A stretch of 64,000 nucleotides of DNA from Eutypa lata (taxonomy: Eukaryota; Ascomycota; Sordariomycetes; Xylariales; Diatrypaceae), in contig JAKULF010000006.1 in assembly GCA_022661535.1 (NCBI GenBank), forward strand, positions 186,001-250,000, read 5' to 3'. The notes under the pieces were generated by a model. It had not been told where the DNA came from, did not search any database, and worked only from the letters and a program-made list of their open reading frames with translations. The translations under genes were made by a program, and so were the position numbers. Below, piece after piece: positions 1 to 13,000 of the stretch (the stretch's first letter is position 1; each line of letters opens with the position of its first letter).

Positions 1-1581
1 TGACGAGTATTTTTATAAAACTAAGCTCAGGGTATGTTACATACACGGCTAAGGTTGCGTTCACCTTAAAACGCAGGCACCTACCCTCGTGCATGTCTTG
101 GCGCAGTCTTCGGAGTGCAGACTGCCCCGGAGACCTATACCTACCGGTGAATCTTGCACCTGTGTTGGCACCGAGGCCCACCTCCCTATCAGCAACCACG
201 CCCGCCGTTGGCAAATACCCCCTGACCAATACTGCCAACAATAAGGCACGTCACAGGGTGAACACGCCAGTGCTTAAAGATAGGCCGAAAATTATATATG
301 CCAGCGAAGAAGTACTTTGTGAGCAGTCATCCTCTTCTCTCACTCTAATAAAGATGTGGTACAGGACCGGGACACCGAAATATCTACTGCCAAGGCAAGT
401 CAGAGTAGACTTTGGTAGGTTATAGTGGCTCTATATCTTGCCTACAAGATAAATCATCTATGGGGTGCTGTAGGTGTAGTTGCTGTATATGAATTTCTCG
501 AACCGTCGATATTTTATCAATATACTGGACTGAACCCCCGGCCCCCTTTTGATTTAGTTTACATGGAGTTAAAGTCTCGTCGTGTTGAGGTCAAAGTCGT
601 CGCCGAGAAAATCCCTAGTATCTATGCTGTTAACTATTTTTCATTTATTAAATAGAAACTATGTACCGCGAAGCTGGGATGCCAAATGTGCAAAGATATC
701 TTCTGGTGGGGAATCGTGACCTAGATTCGGCCCAGTAAGCTGGTCTAGACACACCCCGGATTCGGCCGCAGCTTCTATTCTTACTACCTGTGGTACCCCA
801 TTCGCAATCCTTGGTAACTATAGACAGCTCAATACTGAGTCGCCGACGGAGTCATACCCACAGCCATTGCAACCCAGTGACGGCATGGCCTAATTCGTTC
901 ACCCACCCCTCTCCCTAAACCCCCAATCACAACATGTATAGCCCTGTGTCTAGTAGAGTAGCAGTCGCGGCTGAATTAGAATACCTTTGTAACGAACTCC
1001 TAGATAGGCATCGCATTATCTTTCTACAATAGATTCATAGACTTGCTCTGAAAAGGGGTTAAAGAGCCAACCCCAGAGTGTTGTACGGATAGGACGTGCT
1101 TGAACAACAAAGCCGTTATTCAGGAGGGATTCTCGTCATTGCGAACTCGCTCTTACTAGGTGCCTGTACAGTCAGGCCCTGGCCGTATTACTTAAGTAAT
1201 CCCACATATCTACCCAGTTGTCAAGTTTAATTAGAATGAATAAATGCACGCGTAATGAACAATTACTAGTTGCAAACAATGTTAATTATACCTAGATTAA
1301 TCCTTTCATACAAATCTATACATAGGCTATGAATCTGCACTTATCGTGAAATATGACGTTAAGTGGTGACTCAATTACTAAAGCTAGAAGCTGGGGAGAG
1401 AAAAGACGCGACCACTATTATTGACTTCACTAACTTCCTCGGGCTTCATATGCAAGCTGCCTACAAATTCTTGGTTTTTTTATTATATGCAAACTGCCCG
1501 GGCCGAAAAGCATGTAATTAGAGAAATTAATCAGTAGGGCGCAACCGTTATATCCTCCCCCTAAATCTACCGAGACAGATT
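1..1581. other. Intergenic, no gene seen
   Basis: No reading frame here looks like a gene. The longest ORF (93-425, +, 110 codons) has no recognisable domain. The region lies downstream of the GH92 gene that ends at 1582 and becomes A/T-rich from about 1200. It could hold 3' UTR sequence, or part of a gene beginning outside the window. Confidence 0.5.
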
Positions 1582-4506
1582 TCACTCCGCTTCCGTAGCG
1601 GGGCTTGGCGGCGCCGGCCCGGTCGCCCAGTCCGCCGCGTCGGTACCGAGGACGAACTCCATGGTTCCACCATTGGCGAACACGTCGTCCCACGAGACCC
1701 AGGCCTTGTCCCAATCCTCGCCATTCACCTTGAGCGACTGGACCTGGTAGACCTCGTCGCTGCTGTCGCCACCGGTGGAGGTGATCTCCAGCTTCTTGCC
1801 GTCGCCAAGGTCGATGGTCAGGTCGGCGAACCACGGCGAGCCGACCAGGAACACGGGCTGCCCCGTCATGGGGTACAGGCCGATCATGTTCCAGAGGATC
1901 CACGACTCCATGGCGCCGGCGTCGGAGTTGCCGGGGAGCCCGCCGGGCGTCGGCGCGTAGTTCTGCTCGGCGACCGCGCGGCTGATCGCCACGGATAGGT
2001 CCTGGCGCCCGACGTAGTTGAAAAGGTACGGGCTGTTGAAGCTAGGCTCGTTGCCCGGGTTGAACAGGTCCTCGTCGAAGAGCGCTTGGAGACGGGCCGT
2101 GAAGTTGTCCGTCCCGCCGCTGTAGTCAATTAGAGTTTTAATGTCGTGATGGGCATTGAAAGAGTATTCGAATGGGAGGCCTTGATACTATAGGGGCGGG
2201 CTGGGTTAGTACTGTTACTTGACAACCTTCCGACACACACACACACACATATATATATATACCCAAGATCTAGGTGTTATCACATGGAAGAGCCTGTGGT
2301 GCATCAACTTACATAGTCATCCCCCCAATAGCAACCCCCACATGATAGCGGATCCTGATCGACGAAATTACCGTCCTCGTCTATGGGACCAAGGAAGCCA
2401 GTAAAGCCGAGCGCCTCCAGGTCGGGGTTCCATTGGTTCCGCCAGTTGCGGGATCGGTTGAGGTACTTCTCAGCGTCCTCGGTCTTGCCGAGACCGCTCG
2501 CGACCTGATACAAGCCGAAGTCATTGCCAGCACTAGATAGCCATGGATTAGTTTGCTGCAAGTATACACACATTTGCTAGGTTGGAAGTGAAGACATACT
2601 ATTCGATAGCTCGGCTGACGGAGCGGCCGTACTTCGTAGTGATATAACCGAGTTCTAACCAGTCCGGCAGGGCGCCGCGGCCTTCCTTGGTCGACGAAGA
2701 GGTATCTCTAGAGTCGTTGTTGTTCTCTGGCACGGTCTCGGCGTCCGTCTGCATCGCGGCGAATGCAGACTCCCAGTCGATGGCACCGCGCACGCCCTTG
2801 ACGTAAGCATCGGCAAGGACGTTGTCAGCGTTCGATCCCCCTTGCGTTGCTCCATTGAAGAAAGAAGAGCGTGCGTCGGGCAAAAATCCTTCGTTCTTCC
2901 AGATGTCTATTAGTGAACGGAGGAACTCTTCATATGCGACTGGCTGTAGAATATGTAGTAGTGGGGTAGTGCAACGGAAGATGTCCCAGAACGTGAAAAT
3001 GTCATCATAGTACGGCTCAGTCGACGACCAAAGGGGGTTTTCTCCGGTCTTGTTAGTCGGAACTAAGTGCATGTGGTATAACGATGAGTAGAGTAGCTGA
3101 AGCTTGGTGGAATTCGTATCGGTCGTAGTAATTTTTGAAAGAATCTGGTCATTCCACGCTGTCTTTACATTATCTTCTAGAGTTTCTAGCGTCGTGTCTG
3201 CGGGTATTTGATCGTCGACATTCTGGCAGGCTTGTTCGGATGAAATGAATGAGACGCCCACCCTCGATGTGATCTCCTTGGCGCTGTCGAAAGAGAAGAC
3301 AGCGCCTAACCTCGCTTCGTCTGACCCAACAAAGGTTGCGTTACTGTATTGTTTAAGCTCATCTCCATCGGAGTCGGTTCCCAGGAATGTTTTGAAGGTT
3401 GTGGGTGTATCGAAATAGCCACAGAAGTAAACCGTCCACTTAGGAGCGCGATTCCAGCCCTAGGTTGACTTAGCCTCGTTTTCTATCATCTATAGCACAT
3501 CATCTGCTCTCCATGCAAGCAATTTTGAACTCACATTGTCATAAGACCCGGCGCCTGTGTAACGGGTGAAATCCCCAGACTCGGATGTTTCCACTGTTAG
3601 GTTCCCACCGAGATAACTCTGCCCTAGTCCTTGTCCTCTAAAGGAGGGGAGGACATGCGAGACATCTACGACTACGTTTGTTGTAGTCGCATTCTCCGGA
3701 AAGGTGTGCTTATACACTGTAACATCTGCAGTTAGCAATTGCTTCCTTGAGCTATCTTAGCGAGGCCTAGAAGTTATTCGGAAGCAAAGGGCTCCCGAAG
3801 ATGCCCCCCTTCAGTAACTTCAAGCACTGAAGCTAGCCACAAAGGGAAGAAAATAACGACGAAAATTGCTTACTGCCGGCTTTTGCCGTAGCACCGAGCT
3901 CAACGGAAATGCCATTGGCCAAGGAGGATTTGTAGTAGCCGAGTGTTATCTCATCCGGCGCGCTCCTTGTAACTGTTTGGTCGCCGAGAGGGTTGTCTAT
4001 AGTACCAGCGACAGGCATCTGAGCTACAACACCATATTTGGGAGCGCCTCCTGTTCCACTCATATGCCTAGAACGCAATGCTTGGTTTAGCAGCTGCTGC
4101 TTCCGGATAAATAAACGAATATTATACAAAGCTCTAGGCCTTGCTTTGCCAGCTCGAATTACCGAGTCTAGATCTCGCAACAGGAAGATGACAGTAAAGA
4201 CTCTTAGGGGCTACTCACAACATCGAGAAGCCAAGGAAGACACCATCTTGCTGATAGCCGGAATATGAGTCGGAGCCAGTGTACAAGTCAGGTCCCAGCT
4301 TTACCATTCCCATTGGCAAACTGACACCAGGGAATGTATTCCCTCCATTGATGGTTCCCGTCTACCGTAGCTTATTAGTTGAGTTGCCTTCGTGAAATGT
4401 TTCACTTTCCGAATCAACTTACATCAGGCAGAACGAACTGGGTGAGATCTTGTGCATTAGCAACTATAGCAGCAGCAGCGACACCCAAAGCTGATGCGGT
4501 ACGCAT
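1582..4506 (-). CDS. Secreted alpha-mannosidase, glycoside hydrolase family 92
   Basis: Seven exons (4423-4506, 4219-4361, 3874-4067, 3535-3725, 2600-3459, 2313-2532, 1582-2187) join in phase to a 765-residue protein. The start gives a classic signal peptide (MRTASALGVAAAAIVANA). GH92 enzymes are calcium-dependent exo-mannosidases that trim alpha-mannosides. Family hallmarks are visible: GGNTFPGVSLPMGMV near the N-terminus, the GWNRAPKWTVYFCG segment, FTFWDIFRC, and GLPGNSDAGAMESW with WNMIGLYPMTGQP near the C-terminus. Two in-frame TAG codons near 3465-3500 look like damage, but they lie inside a good intron (3460-3534, GTGAGT...CTAG) whose removal restores the family sequence. The intron at 2188-2312 contains an AC/AT dinucleotide run. 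The acceptor of the third intron (3726) is the least certain. The gene is complete. Secretion and the family are well supported; the exact linkage preference is not readable. Confidence 0.93.
2236..2263. repeat. (AC)n(AT)n dinucleotide microsatellite
   Basis: An alternating CA run passes directly into an AT run, ending in TATATAC. It lies within an intron of the GH92 gene, so length variation should not affect the protein. Confidence 0.85.
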
Positions 4507-5703
4507 GATGACACAGCTCGACGGCAAAGAGAAGAACAACCAACACTAGAATCTAGTGAGGGGGAATACTAGCTACCTACCTATGTATATAAAGCATCTC
4601 ACAAATTGAAGGATCAGTAGCGAAGCCAGCCGTCCACGTGTATCGTGGAGGCCATAGCTACTGGTCAGCAAGATCGACAAGCACGACCGGGTCCTAGGCA
4701 ATCCTACGTCTTTCGGAAACCGGGTGTCCTTGTCTCGCACCTCCACAACGGGGGCATCGAAACCAATGCGACGGCAGCAAGTGGAGACTCCAAGAGGAGC
4801 ATCGTAACATTACAACAACGGATCAGGCATAGGGCGTAGCCGCAGCTGCAGGGCTGTTAAGGCTGCTGGTCTATTTTACTAAGGCTAGGTCAGGTTAGGG
4901 AAGGCAAGGATTTCTAAAAAAGCTAATGAGATCATAGTAGGTGCTGTCTCAGCCCCTTTTCTTGCCGAACACCAGGTGGTTAAGATTAGAAGGGGAAGGA
5001 AGTTCAGACACTGTGCTTAGCAGTCAAAATATCGGGCAGTATTGGCCGAAATTGGGGTCTCTGATAGGTGCTTTGTCTGGTTGTATGTGGAGTAGATATA
5101 TTTATAGTAATCGAGTCACTTGATAGAAGCTAGTCACCTTATAACAATGATTTAGAAATTAGCACTGTCAGCTACTTCGTACTAGTAAATAAATTCTCTA
5201 GATTGATGAATGATTGAATCAAACCGAAGAGTTGCATTTATCATTTATTTAACAGAATGCAAGATCAAGGTAACCTACTTACCTACCTAGATATGTAGGT
5301 ATGTGGCATCGGGGAATGAAGCATTTATGTGCCTATTATGCGTAACTATATACATACTAAGACAGGCATGTGATAAGATAAGGTTTGTGTGTGGGTTCCA
5401 TCACTTTGCCATTGTCTAACTGCTTGTAACCAAGCTTGCCACTTGCCAAGCACCTTTTCACTAATAAGATTCTTATCTTATCAGAAACTTTGGCATGTAC
5501 TTTTTGAAACAAAACTTTAGCGATGTGAAGAGGATGTGGTCATTCTAACCCACGATCAATTATACTGCCGCCCTCGACCGCATGCTTTTTTCGTCCATTC
5601 TCTTTATCTGTATCTGAACTCTTAAAACCCCTTGATCTGATTTCATCATCGTTTCCTCGATCAATCTTGTCGTGGTTCTGAGCCGCAAGGCCAATCCGGG
5701 AGG
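4507..5703. promoter_or_regulatory. Divergent promoter region, GH92 gene / transcription factor
   Basis: About 1.2 kb separates the start of the leftward GH92 gene from the rightward zinc-cluster gene. A TATATAAA sequence at 4586-4593 lies about 80 bp upstream of the GH92 start codon and could serve as its TATA element. GATAAG-type motifs occur near 5376 and 5463-5482, and a TACCTACCTAG-type motif at about 5280-5310. No coding sequence is convincing (4645-4839 is a chance ORF). Promoter function is inferred from position only. Confidence 0.45.
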
Positions 5704-8147
5704 ATGGGTCGTAAGCCGAATTATGTCATCCTCCAGCACTTTGATCGTGGTGCGAAGCTTCAGGACAACAGCAACCGCTATCAATTTCGCTGCAAGTCCT
5801 GTGGGGAGGACTTTCCTAAAGGTCGTATAGATAGTCTTACCAATCACTTGACCAAGAAATGTCCTGCTATCAGTCAAACCGACCGCATTAATGCCTGTCT
5901 TGCTCTTAATGGGATCAAGGGAAATAGCGTCGCCAATCGAGCACAGAAGCAGCAGCAACAACAGCAACAGCAACAGCGTAACGCAGCCCTTGCCAATTCT
6001 ACTGCTACCGGCCCTTACAGTACCTCGAATGGCTTTCTACCAGCAACAACCGCCGAAGCATCATCGTCTATTTTCCACAATGATATCTGGGCCCCGCTTG
6101 AGACACTTGCCGAAGTCTCCCGTCAGATCGAGGCCAGCGAGAAGCACGATGACCATGGAGCCCCAGTACAACACCATATGTCCCATGTACCAACCACACA
6201 AAATATGGATATGGCGATTGTTGGGGAAGCAATTGCTGCGGCAGCCGCAGCATCAGCCGCAGCAACTGCGTCCTCATCAACCGACATGACGTCTTCGACA
6301 CCGGCTTCTGCTCCGATACCAGCGGGGACCAACCCTTTCGATATCCATGACCAATTCACTTTATATGATCGCTCTGAGCAAAGGACGGAAGGTATTACAA
6401 ATACGGACCTGTCCTGGCCAGAATCACAATTACTGACGTTAACCATGGCAGACGCAACGTCCTCGGCATCTGTTGCCCAGCAGCACGAGCTTAGTCCCGA
6501 GGATCGGCTTCGAGAGCTTCTTCAGTCAGTCGATTCGAACGAAGACTCCCCCACCTCTGCGGCGTCTGTTGCTGCGGCTGCAACAGCTCGACTACATGAT
6601 ACCCTCCTTGACCCGCAGCTCCTCTCACAGGAGGCTGTGAGCGAACATGTTACTCCTGCGACAACATCGTCCGACATGATGATTGACTATCAGGAACCTG
6701 AAAGAGCGCCTACACCGAACCCTCCAGTTGTGAGCCGACCCCCTCAGAATACTCAACATTCTATCTCGCCTTGGTCTAGCATGACCCTCATTCCAGACGA
6801 TATCCACGGGCCGGTGGCAGTGAACGATCATGGCCAGCACCTATTCGGTGCTCTTAATAAGGGTGGCTTCCGTATGGATACAAGTGATAGTCTGCGGCAT
6901 CGCCATAGCCGGGCTAGATTCGATTCCGACCGTCGGAAAGAGGTACAGGAGGTTCGCCGTATCGGAGCCTGTATTCGCTGCCGCATTCTTCGCAAAACAT
7001 GCTCTAAGGGCACACCATGCGACACGTGCAAGAAAGTGCTATCTCCTCGAGTCTGGCGCACTGGATGTGTTCGCACAAGACTTTCTGAATACATCGACAT
7101 TTACTCCGCTGGTGTGCAGATAGTCATGTCTCAGCGTCGGGTCAATGCTTATAAAACCTCTCATCGTCTCTCAAGCAATGGCATTCTTGTTGAGGTTTCC
7201 CACTTTCCTGACACCGGTCGCAAAGCTGTCTTTCAGGTGCTTCAAGGTTATCCGGCCAATGTGGGACAGGATGGCGTTCAAGTCATTGCTCCCGGTCCAG
7301 TTATCTTGCTTGATAATGACAAGGAGGATGTCCCAGCAAAGGTGGAAGTGTATATGCGCCAGATTCTCAACGACCTGATCAAAGCCGAACCGTCACCTTA
7401 CGTTCGCGTTACGTTGGAAACTGCCGTCCAAGTCATAGACAGCACCAATGACGAATTACTGCGGAGGTCTCTCGAGCTTTGGGGGATGGTGGAAATGATG
7501 GATCGTGAACGTGGGTGGACCATACTGGCCAAATCACCCGGAGATGACGTTGAGGACTACTGGATTAAGGACGAAGCCGACAGCGAGCCATACACGAACA
7601 TCAGTATGCAGCTTACTGCTGGAGCCGAACGTAAGGCAGCCGCAGCTAGTAAAAGCCTGCTCAACGGAATTCAGCGTAACTTACAGGACGGCAAGATCAA
7701 ACTAGGATTTCCTATGTTTCTTACTGTTTTGCTTTTCCTCAATTGCGTGGAGAAGACCACCTGGGCGTTTAAGGCATGGGAACAAGAGAACTTGCGTCCG
7801 AAGTGGCCGTTAGAGAAGCCGCCCAGTGAATATACAACACAGGGACATGGTCTTTGTGACCTCCTTCGGTTACTTCTTGGTATTCGACATATTCTCCCTA
7901 AGACTACTGCTGCGGATCCCAACTCTCCGATCATAACAACTGACGAAGACCCTGTGGTTCGGAAGTACTTCCAGGATCTCAACATAACACGTGAGTACCC
8001 CTTATATCATGCCATTGCTTTGGATTCAGATTGCTAACTGATATACCAGCTGCCTTCCTACGGGTGCGTCATGAGGAGAATCACTTCCAGCCGACAGACT
8101 CTCGATCGCTAGAGTTCTTATTCTGTGCACCTCTTCTAATACCTTGA
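5704..8147 (+). CDS. Putative transcription factor with BED-like and Zn2Cys6-type zinc modules
   Basis: Two exons (5704-7990 and 8050-8147; intron GTGAGT...ACCAG) encode 794 residues. The N-terminus has a C2HC arrangement (C30-x2-C33-x14-H48-x4-C53) resembling a BED-type finger. A polyglutamine run follows at about residues 81-90, then long Ala/Ser/Thr-rich low-complexity sequence. In the middle a cysteine cluster (C423, C426, C433, C439, C442, C455) fits a fungal Zn2Cys6 binuclear cluster with a long last spacer. It is preceded by basic residues (DRRKEVQEVRRIG) and followed by a conserved-looking C-terminal half with no domain I can name. It probably acts in the nucleus as a DNA-binding regulator; targets are unknown. 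The last 32 residues depend on the intron call. The gene is divergent from the GH92 mannosidase, but regulation of that neighbour is not shown. Confidence 0.85.
5949..5978 (+). repeat. CAG/CAA repeat encoding polyglutamine
   Basis: An imperfect CAG/CAA trinucleotide run inside the transcription factor gene encodes about ten glutamines just after its N-terminal zinc module. Such tracts are common in fungal regulators and are prone to length change. Confidence 0.8.
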
Positions 8148-9368
8148 AGATTTCAAGATGATAGCGATATTTGGTCTTTGTCAAGATGACACCTGACATA
8201 TCGCAATGAGTTTAAACGACCCCGCTTGAGTCGGGTTCGATTGACATTCTTCCAATCACCTATGCAACAGAGCTTATAGATATAGATACATGCATGCTAT
8301 AAAAAAACAACAGGAGCTCGTTCGCACAGCTTCATTTGTGGCGTTTTTCGGTTGGACTACGAAGTCTCGTTCAATAGAGGAATGGCAAGGGGAAAATGGC
8401 AAAATAAAAATTCAGGAATGGAAGAAAAAAACAACCAAAAAAAGAGAGAAAAAAGGGGAATTTACAAGACAGCGGAAAAGGAAAAACAGCGATTCGGCGA
8501 TTGATTGACACAACATATCTCTCTCACTAGCCGGTTTTCATCTACGAATAATGCGATAATGAGTAATGCAAAATGGACGGACTAAAAAGGAGAAGGGGTT
8601 TTTTTTCCTTCTCCGTTTCTTTATACAGAAAGGGATCTATACCCCGCAAAGACGCATCAGATATATGTTTCTTTGCGATCCATCCCCTGGATTGGCGTCG
8701 GCGTTGACGGTTTCGATGATTTTAATGACGAAGAAAACTGAATGGATGGATTGATGGATGGACGGACGGATGGACGGGCTGATAAGCAAGCCCCCCCCTT
8801 CCGTATTTGTTACTATTACTACTATAGGATCATGATCAAGCAAGGCATGGATGGTAGTAGATATGCTCGCTTCACCTATCATCAGGAGATACGATGGATG
8901 GATGGATGATACTGTTAGATATGTACTATGAATACATTAATGCAGATGAAGGATATATATCCCCATGTGAATATAATAATCAACTGGCTGAAGTGAATAG
9001 ATGAATCTTGACTAAGTGCTTACACAAAGTTACTTACTTCCCGTGTGTGAGACGGGCGGAAGTGACGGTGTAAAATAATATGGTGACAGCTTATGATGGA
9101 TGCTTTAGTTTTATACCACTCACTACTCTACTCTACAGCCTAACGTACGGATGACCATCCACCCAGCAGCCCAGCTATTCGTGAGTAGCGAAGTACAATC
9201 AGCTAATCAGCATATAATAATTCATTTAATCCTCTTCACCGAGCAACCCCCATGACCATCTGTCTGCCTCACCTCGCCAAAAACAATGTATATATATATT
9301 TACAACCCCATACAGTTCCACCCATCGTACACACAAAATCTCTTCATAGCTTACGCTCGTTCGCTTAT
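8148..9368. other. Intergenic with GGAT-type microsatellite
   Basis: This is the downstream region of the transcription factor gene. It contains A-rich tracts (about 8400-8470) and an imperfect GGAT/GGAC tetranucleotide repeat at about 8741-8780, with further short copies near 8894-8908 and 9379-9394. No gene is supported. Confidence 0.5.
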
Positions 9369-9877
9369 TCATTTATTCACCCATCCATCCATCGTATCTT
9401 CCTCCTCCTTTCTCCGCTCCCATCTCTGCCCGTGCCCGCGCCTCTGTCTCCACCCCTGGCGCCACCCCATGGGAATTCGTTGGGGGGCTGCAGCCGTCTG
9501 CAGTGGCGGGACAGATGGAACAGATGTAGACGTAGCCGTAGAAGACGGATTCACGGAAGCTGATACAGATACAGATGCAGGTACAGATGTAGATGTAGAT
9601 GTAGACGTAGACGAAGACGCATAACTAGAAATGGCAGTGGCGGCGGCGGCAGCAGCAGCGGAGGAAATAACAAAGCTCTGCGGCGGCGCTTCTTCCGGTT
9701 CCACCTCCTCTAAGAGCGCCTTCACGACGCGGCCGGAATCCGGCTCCAGGAGGTCCAGCGGAGACGAAGAAATTCCGTCGAACGAGAATGGCGGCAGGGG
9801 CTGGAACGACGGGGACGGGATGGTGAAGTGGTAGTAGGGGGGTCTGCCACGAATGGCGCAGATGGTCTTCTTCGTCA
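9369..9877 (-). CDS. Hypothetical low-complexity protein (doubtful)
   Basis: An uninterrupted ORF read from the ATG at 9877 gives about 169 residues. The first 70 (starting MTKKTICAIRGRPPYYHF) have ordinary composition with an acidic stretch (ALLEEVEPEE). The middle is almost only Ala, Ser, Thr and Val, encoded by a GATGTA/GACGTA hexamer-like repeat at 9540-9620. An upstream in-frame ATG at 10034 would add an Asp/Glu-rich leader. I recognise no domain. The ORF lies 180 bp downstream of sec5 on the same strand, so it could instead be sec5 3' sequence. The non-repetitive N-terminal part is the only argument for a real gene. Confidence 0.35.
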
Positions 9878-10055
9878 TCTTACACTCTGCTACTCTATCA
9901 CTATATCCCACTTTTTGACTCTTCCACTTCCCCTGCGCCTCTCCCTCCCCCTCTCCCCCATCATCATCGTCATCATCATCAGTAGTACTATTCTTTCTTC
10001 CCTCTTCCCCATCTTCCACATTATTCTGTTCCACCCGTACAAGACGAACGACAAC

Positions 10056-13000
10056 CTATCCCGTCGCCGTGCGTTCCAGCGTGGGCGACGCCACGCCCCC
10101 TCCCTGCCCCGCGCTCCCCGCCAAGCTGGCTCCCGTATGCGTGCGCCTCGGCCTCTTAAAGCAAGCGAACTCCGTGCGCGACTGGTCGCGCAACCGCTTG
10201 AGGACGTCGCGCATAGCGGGTAGGTGGTCCTGGAGGGCGGCGCGGGCCTGGTTGTCGGTGCGGGCATCGAGGAGGGCGTAGAGCTCGGCCTGGAGCGTCG
10301 ACGCCCGCTCCGTTGTGTACTGGCTCAGGGTCTGCGCGACAAATTCGACATCCAGCGTCGCCTGCATGAGCGCCGCGAGGTCGAAGCGCGGCCGTGCGTC
10401 GCGGAACGCGTCGAGTAGCTCCTTGCTAGTTTGTTCCAGCAGGTAGGAGAGGACCTGGCTCGCGAGGGATGGCGCCGTGGTCGATACCTGTGTGTGCACT
10501 AGCACGAGCGTTAGGAGAGCTTCGTATACGTACGGCCGCACCTCGGCGGCGGCGGGCTTCGAAGAAATAGAAGCCGCAGGCGCCCAACCCGGGTCCGCGA
10601 TCCCCGTGCGGATGATTCGTCGTAGTGTATCGATCGCCGGCTTGGTGTAGCTTTGGAATAGTCGCGCATCGATTTGCCCGAGCACATCTCGGATCGTTTT
10701 GGATTCGTCTGTGAGTTTAACTGAGAAGGCGTTCTCGAATTGGCTGTTTAGGTTTGGCACCACCTGGGAGCGCAAGGCTTGGAGGTTGCTAAGGGTGAGG
10801 AGCATGCGGACATTCTGTTTGAAGGAATTAGCAAGGTGGTAGATATAGTGGTAGATTAAATTAAAAAAAACTTACTCGATCACCGGCATCGACAGTGCTC
10901 GCGTCGACGATCCGCGAAGCCCTGTCGCTCTCAAACCTTGCCGGGGCATCTATGTCGTTAGTCCATTCATCATCAGCCTTTTTCACGGCCTTCTCCGCGT
11001 TCTCAACCATGCCGCTGAGTGCCTTATACAATGTCGTCACATACTGGCTCCGGACCATCTGTAGCAACTTTGTCGGTGGTGGGAGGACGATATCCCCAGC
11101 GCCAGGTTTAGACATTGCCTCTGAGATGTATAGGATCTTCTGCATACCGGCAAGCAAGGCACCCTCGAAAGTAGCAAAACATGCTGGCATACACGTTACG
11201 TCGCCAGCCTCCTTAGAACGCTTCCAATCCTCGACAAACTTAATGTTCTCGGCATCCTTATTCCATGCAGCGCAGAGAGCAGTAACGCACCTCTCACGTG
11301 CCGCACCGACTAAGGTCTTCAACATCTCTAGCTGCTTCACGTCGCCTTTGACCACGGGAGCTACGCTTGCCATCTCGGATGCGCCGGAGCCGACCAAAAC
11401 AAGCATCTTCGAGAGATAGTGAACGCCACTGACCGAGTTGGAGGTCGGGGGCCAAAAGGCAAACTTTTCCCAGGCCTCGCCGCGCTTAGGCGATGGGGGT
11501 GGGTAGTTATTTTCATCCAAGTTAAATCGAGGATCCCGCGTAGGAGTTAGACCAGCCGACGCGGGTGTGCTAGGCGACGGTGGTAAGGGCGAGAATAATA
11601 GTGAGATGTCCTCTGGCGGAGCACCAGCAAAGAATTCGAAGATGTGGGCACGAATCATATCAACAAGTTCCACCGTCCCCTTTTGTAGATCGACGGTGCC
11701 TTGCTGCGACAGCCTATGGTGATTGCGTGACTCGCCGCCAAAACCTGTTGGTAATGATGTCTGCGCACTGCCTTCGACAAAACTCTCGACTGTCTGCCAG
11801 AACTCCAAGACCTCCGCAAGAATCCCCTGGGTTCCAGAAACAAGTCCAGTTAGAAACGCCATCATCTTCTCCCACAGCTCAATGACATCAGGTGAATCCA
11901 ATCCAGACGGTTTACTCTCTACTGACTGCCGTGCATGAGCCCGTAGATGTGAAGCAACATGCTGGGGTGATGGCTTCTCGGCATTTGCCAGCCGGCGCCT
12001 GAGCACCTCGATTTCGACCTTAGTCCGCTCCGCAAACGTGGTTATTTTGCCCTTGAGGTAGTCATATTTACTCAGAAGCCATACCCATATTGGGTTGTCT
12101 TCAACACCAAGTTCGAGTAACAAGCTGATAAGTTCCATATGCTGGTCCTGAGCATTCCCAAGCGTAGTTTCTGCTTTTGAGACATTGTGGAGAGAAGTTA
12201 ACTTCCTCCACACTTCTCGTTTAAAATATTGGATCTGTTCTTCAACGTCATACCACATGCGCGCTGCAAGTAGAATTTGGTATGTCTGCGTTTCGCTAGG
12301 CGGAGTAGAACCGAGATCTTGAACTAGTTTCTTCGCGTCGTCTGCAAACTTCCGTGCGCGGCCATATTCCTCCACTAATGCTTCATAGTCTTTCCGCTTG
12401 ATGCTGTCAGCGATATTGGAGCTAGCTTCAACGTACTCTTTGTAACGATCAACAGCAGTAGAGACAGTCTTCAGGTTCTCCTCCTTCTCGCGACCACCAA
12501 GCGCAGGGCCCCAGACATCCTCGGCTTTTGCAGAGACATCAAGTAGCGGTGTCTTGATACCCATAACACCGTAATCGCTCTCTTTGAGTAGCGCATTCTT
12601 CTTCCTGTTGTCGTTCATAAGGGGAGGTGCTAGCTGGGTTGATGCTAAACCGGTACCACCGGCACTGCCCATAAAACTATTCCTACTTGCATGTCGTGAA
12701 TGGGCACGAGCCCGAGTAGGTGAAGGTGGCTCAGCACCACGGTACTTCATTTCTTTATAGACATTGTCGATAGTAGCCTTAGCGCGGACGAAACGTTCGA
12801 AGTTGGATTCCACCAGGACTTTGAGCGATGCGGACTTTTGATCTATAGACTTTGATAAAATATCGAGGCCATTAAGTAATGACTGAGTATCGGCTGTCGC
12901 ATGCATCTGGGATAAGAATAAAGCGGGTGAGAAGCTCGTCGAAGACAATAAAAAGCGATTCCCTATACATTTATAATATAAGTAGAGTCCCACTGACATA

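Noticed and set aside
93..655. Two plus-strand ORFs at the left edge (110 and 76 codons)
   Set aside because: No domain or codon bias, and no plausible start context; probably chance.
3465..3500. Two in-frame TAG codons suggesting the GH92 gene is a pseudogene
   Set aside because: They lie inside an intron with GTGAGT donor and CTAG acceptor (3460-3534); splicing restores the conserved family sequence.
5560..5973. Minus-strand ORF of 137 codons starting with polyleucine
   Set aside because: The leucines come from the CAG/CAA polyglutamine tract of the transcription factor read backwards, and the ORF overlaps its start.
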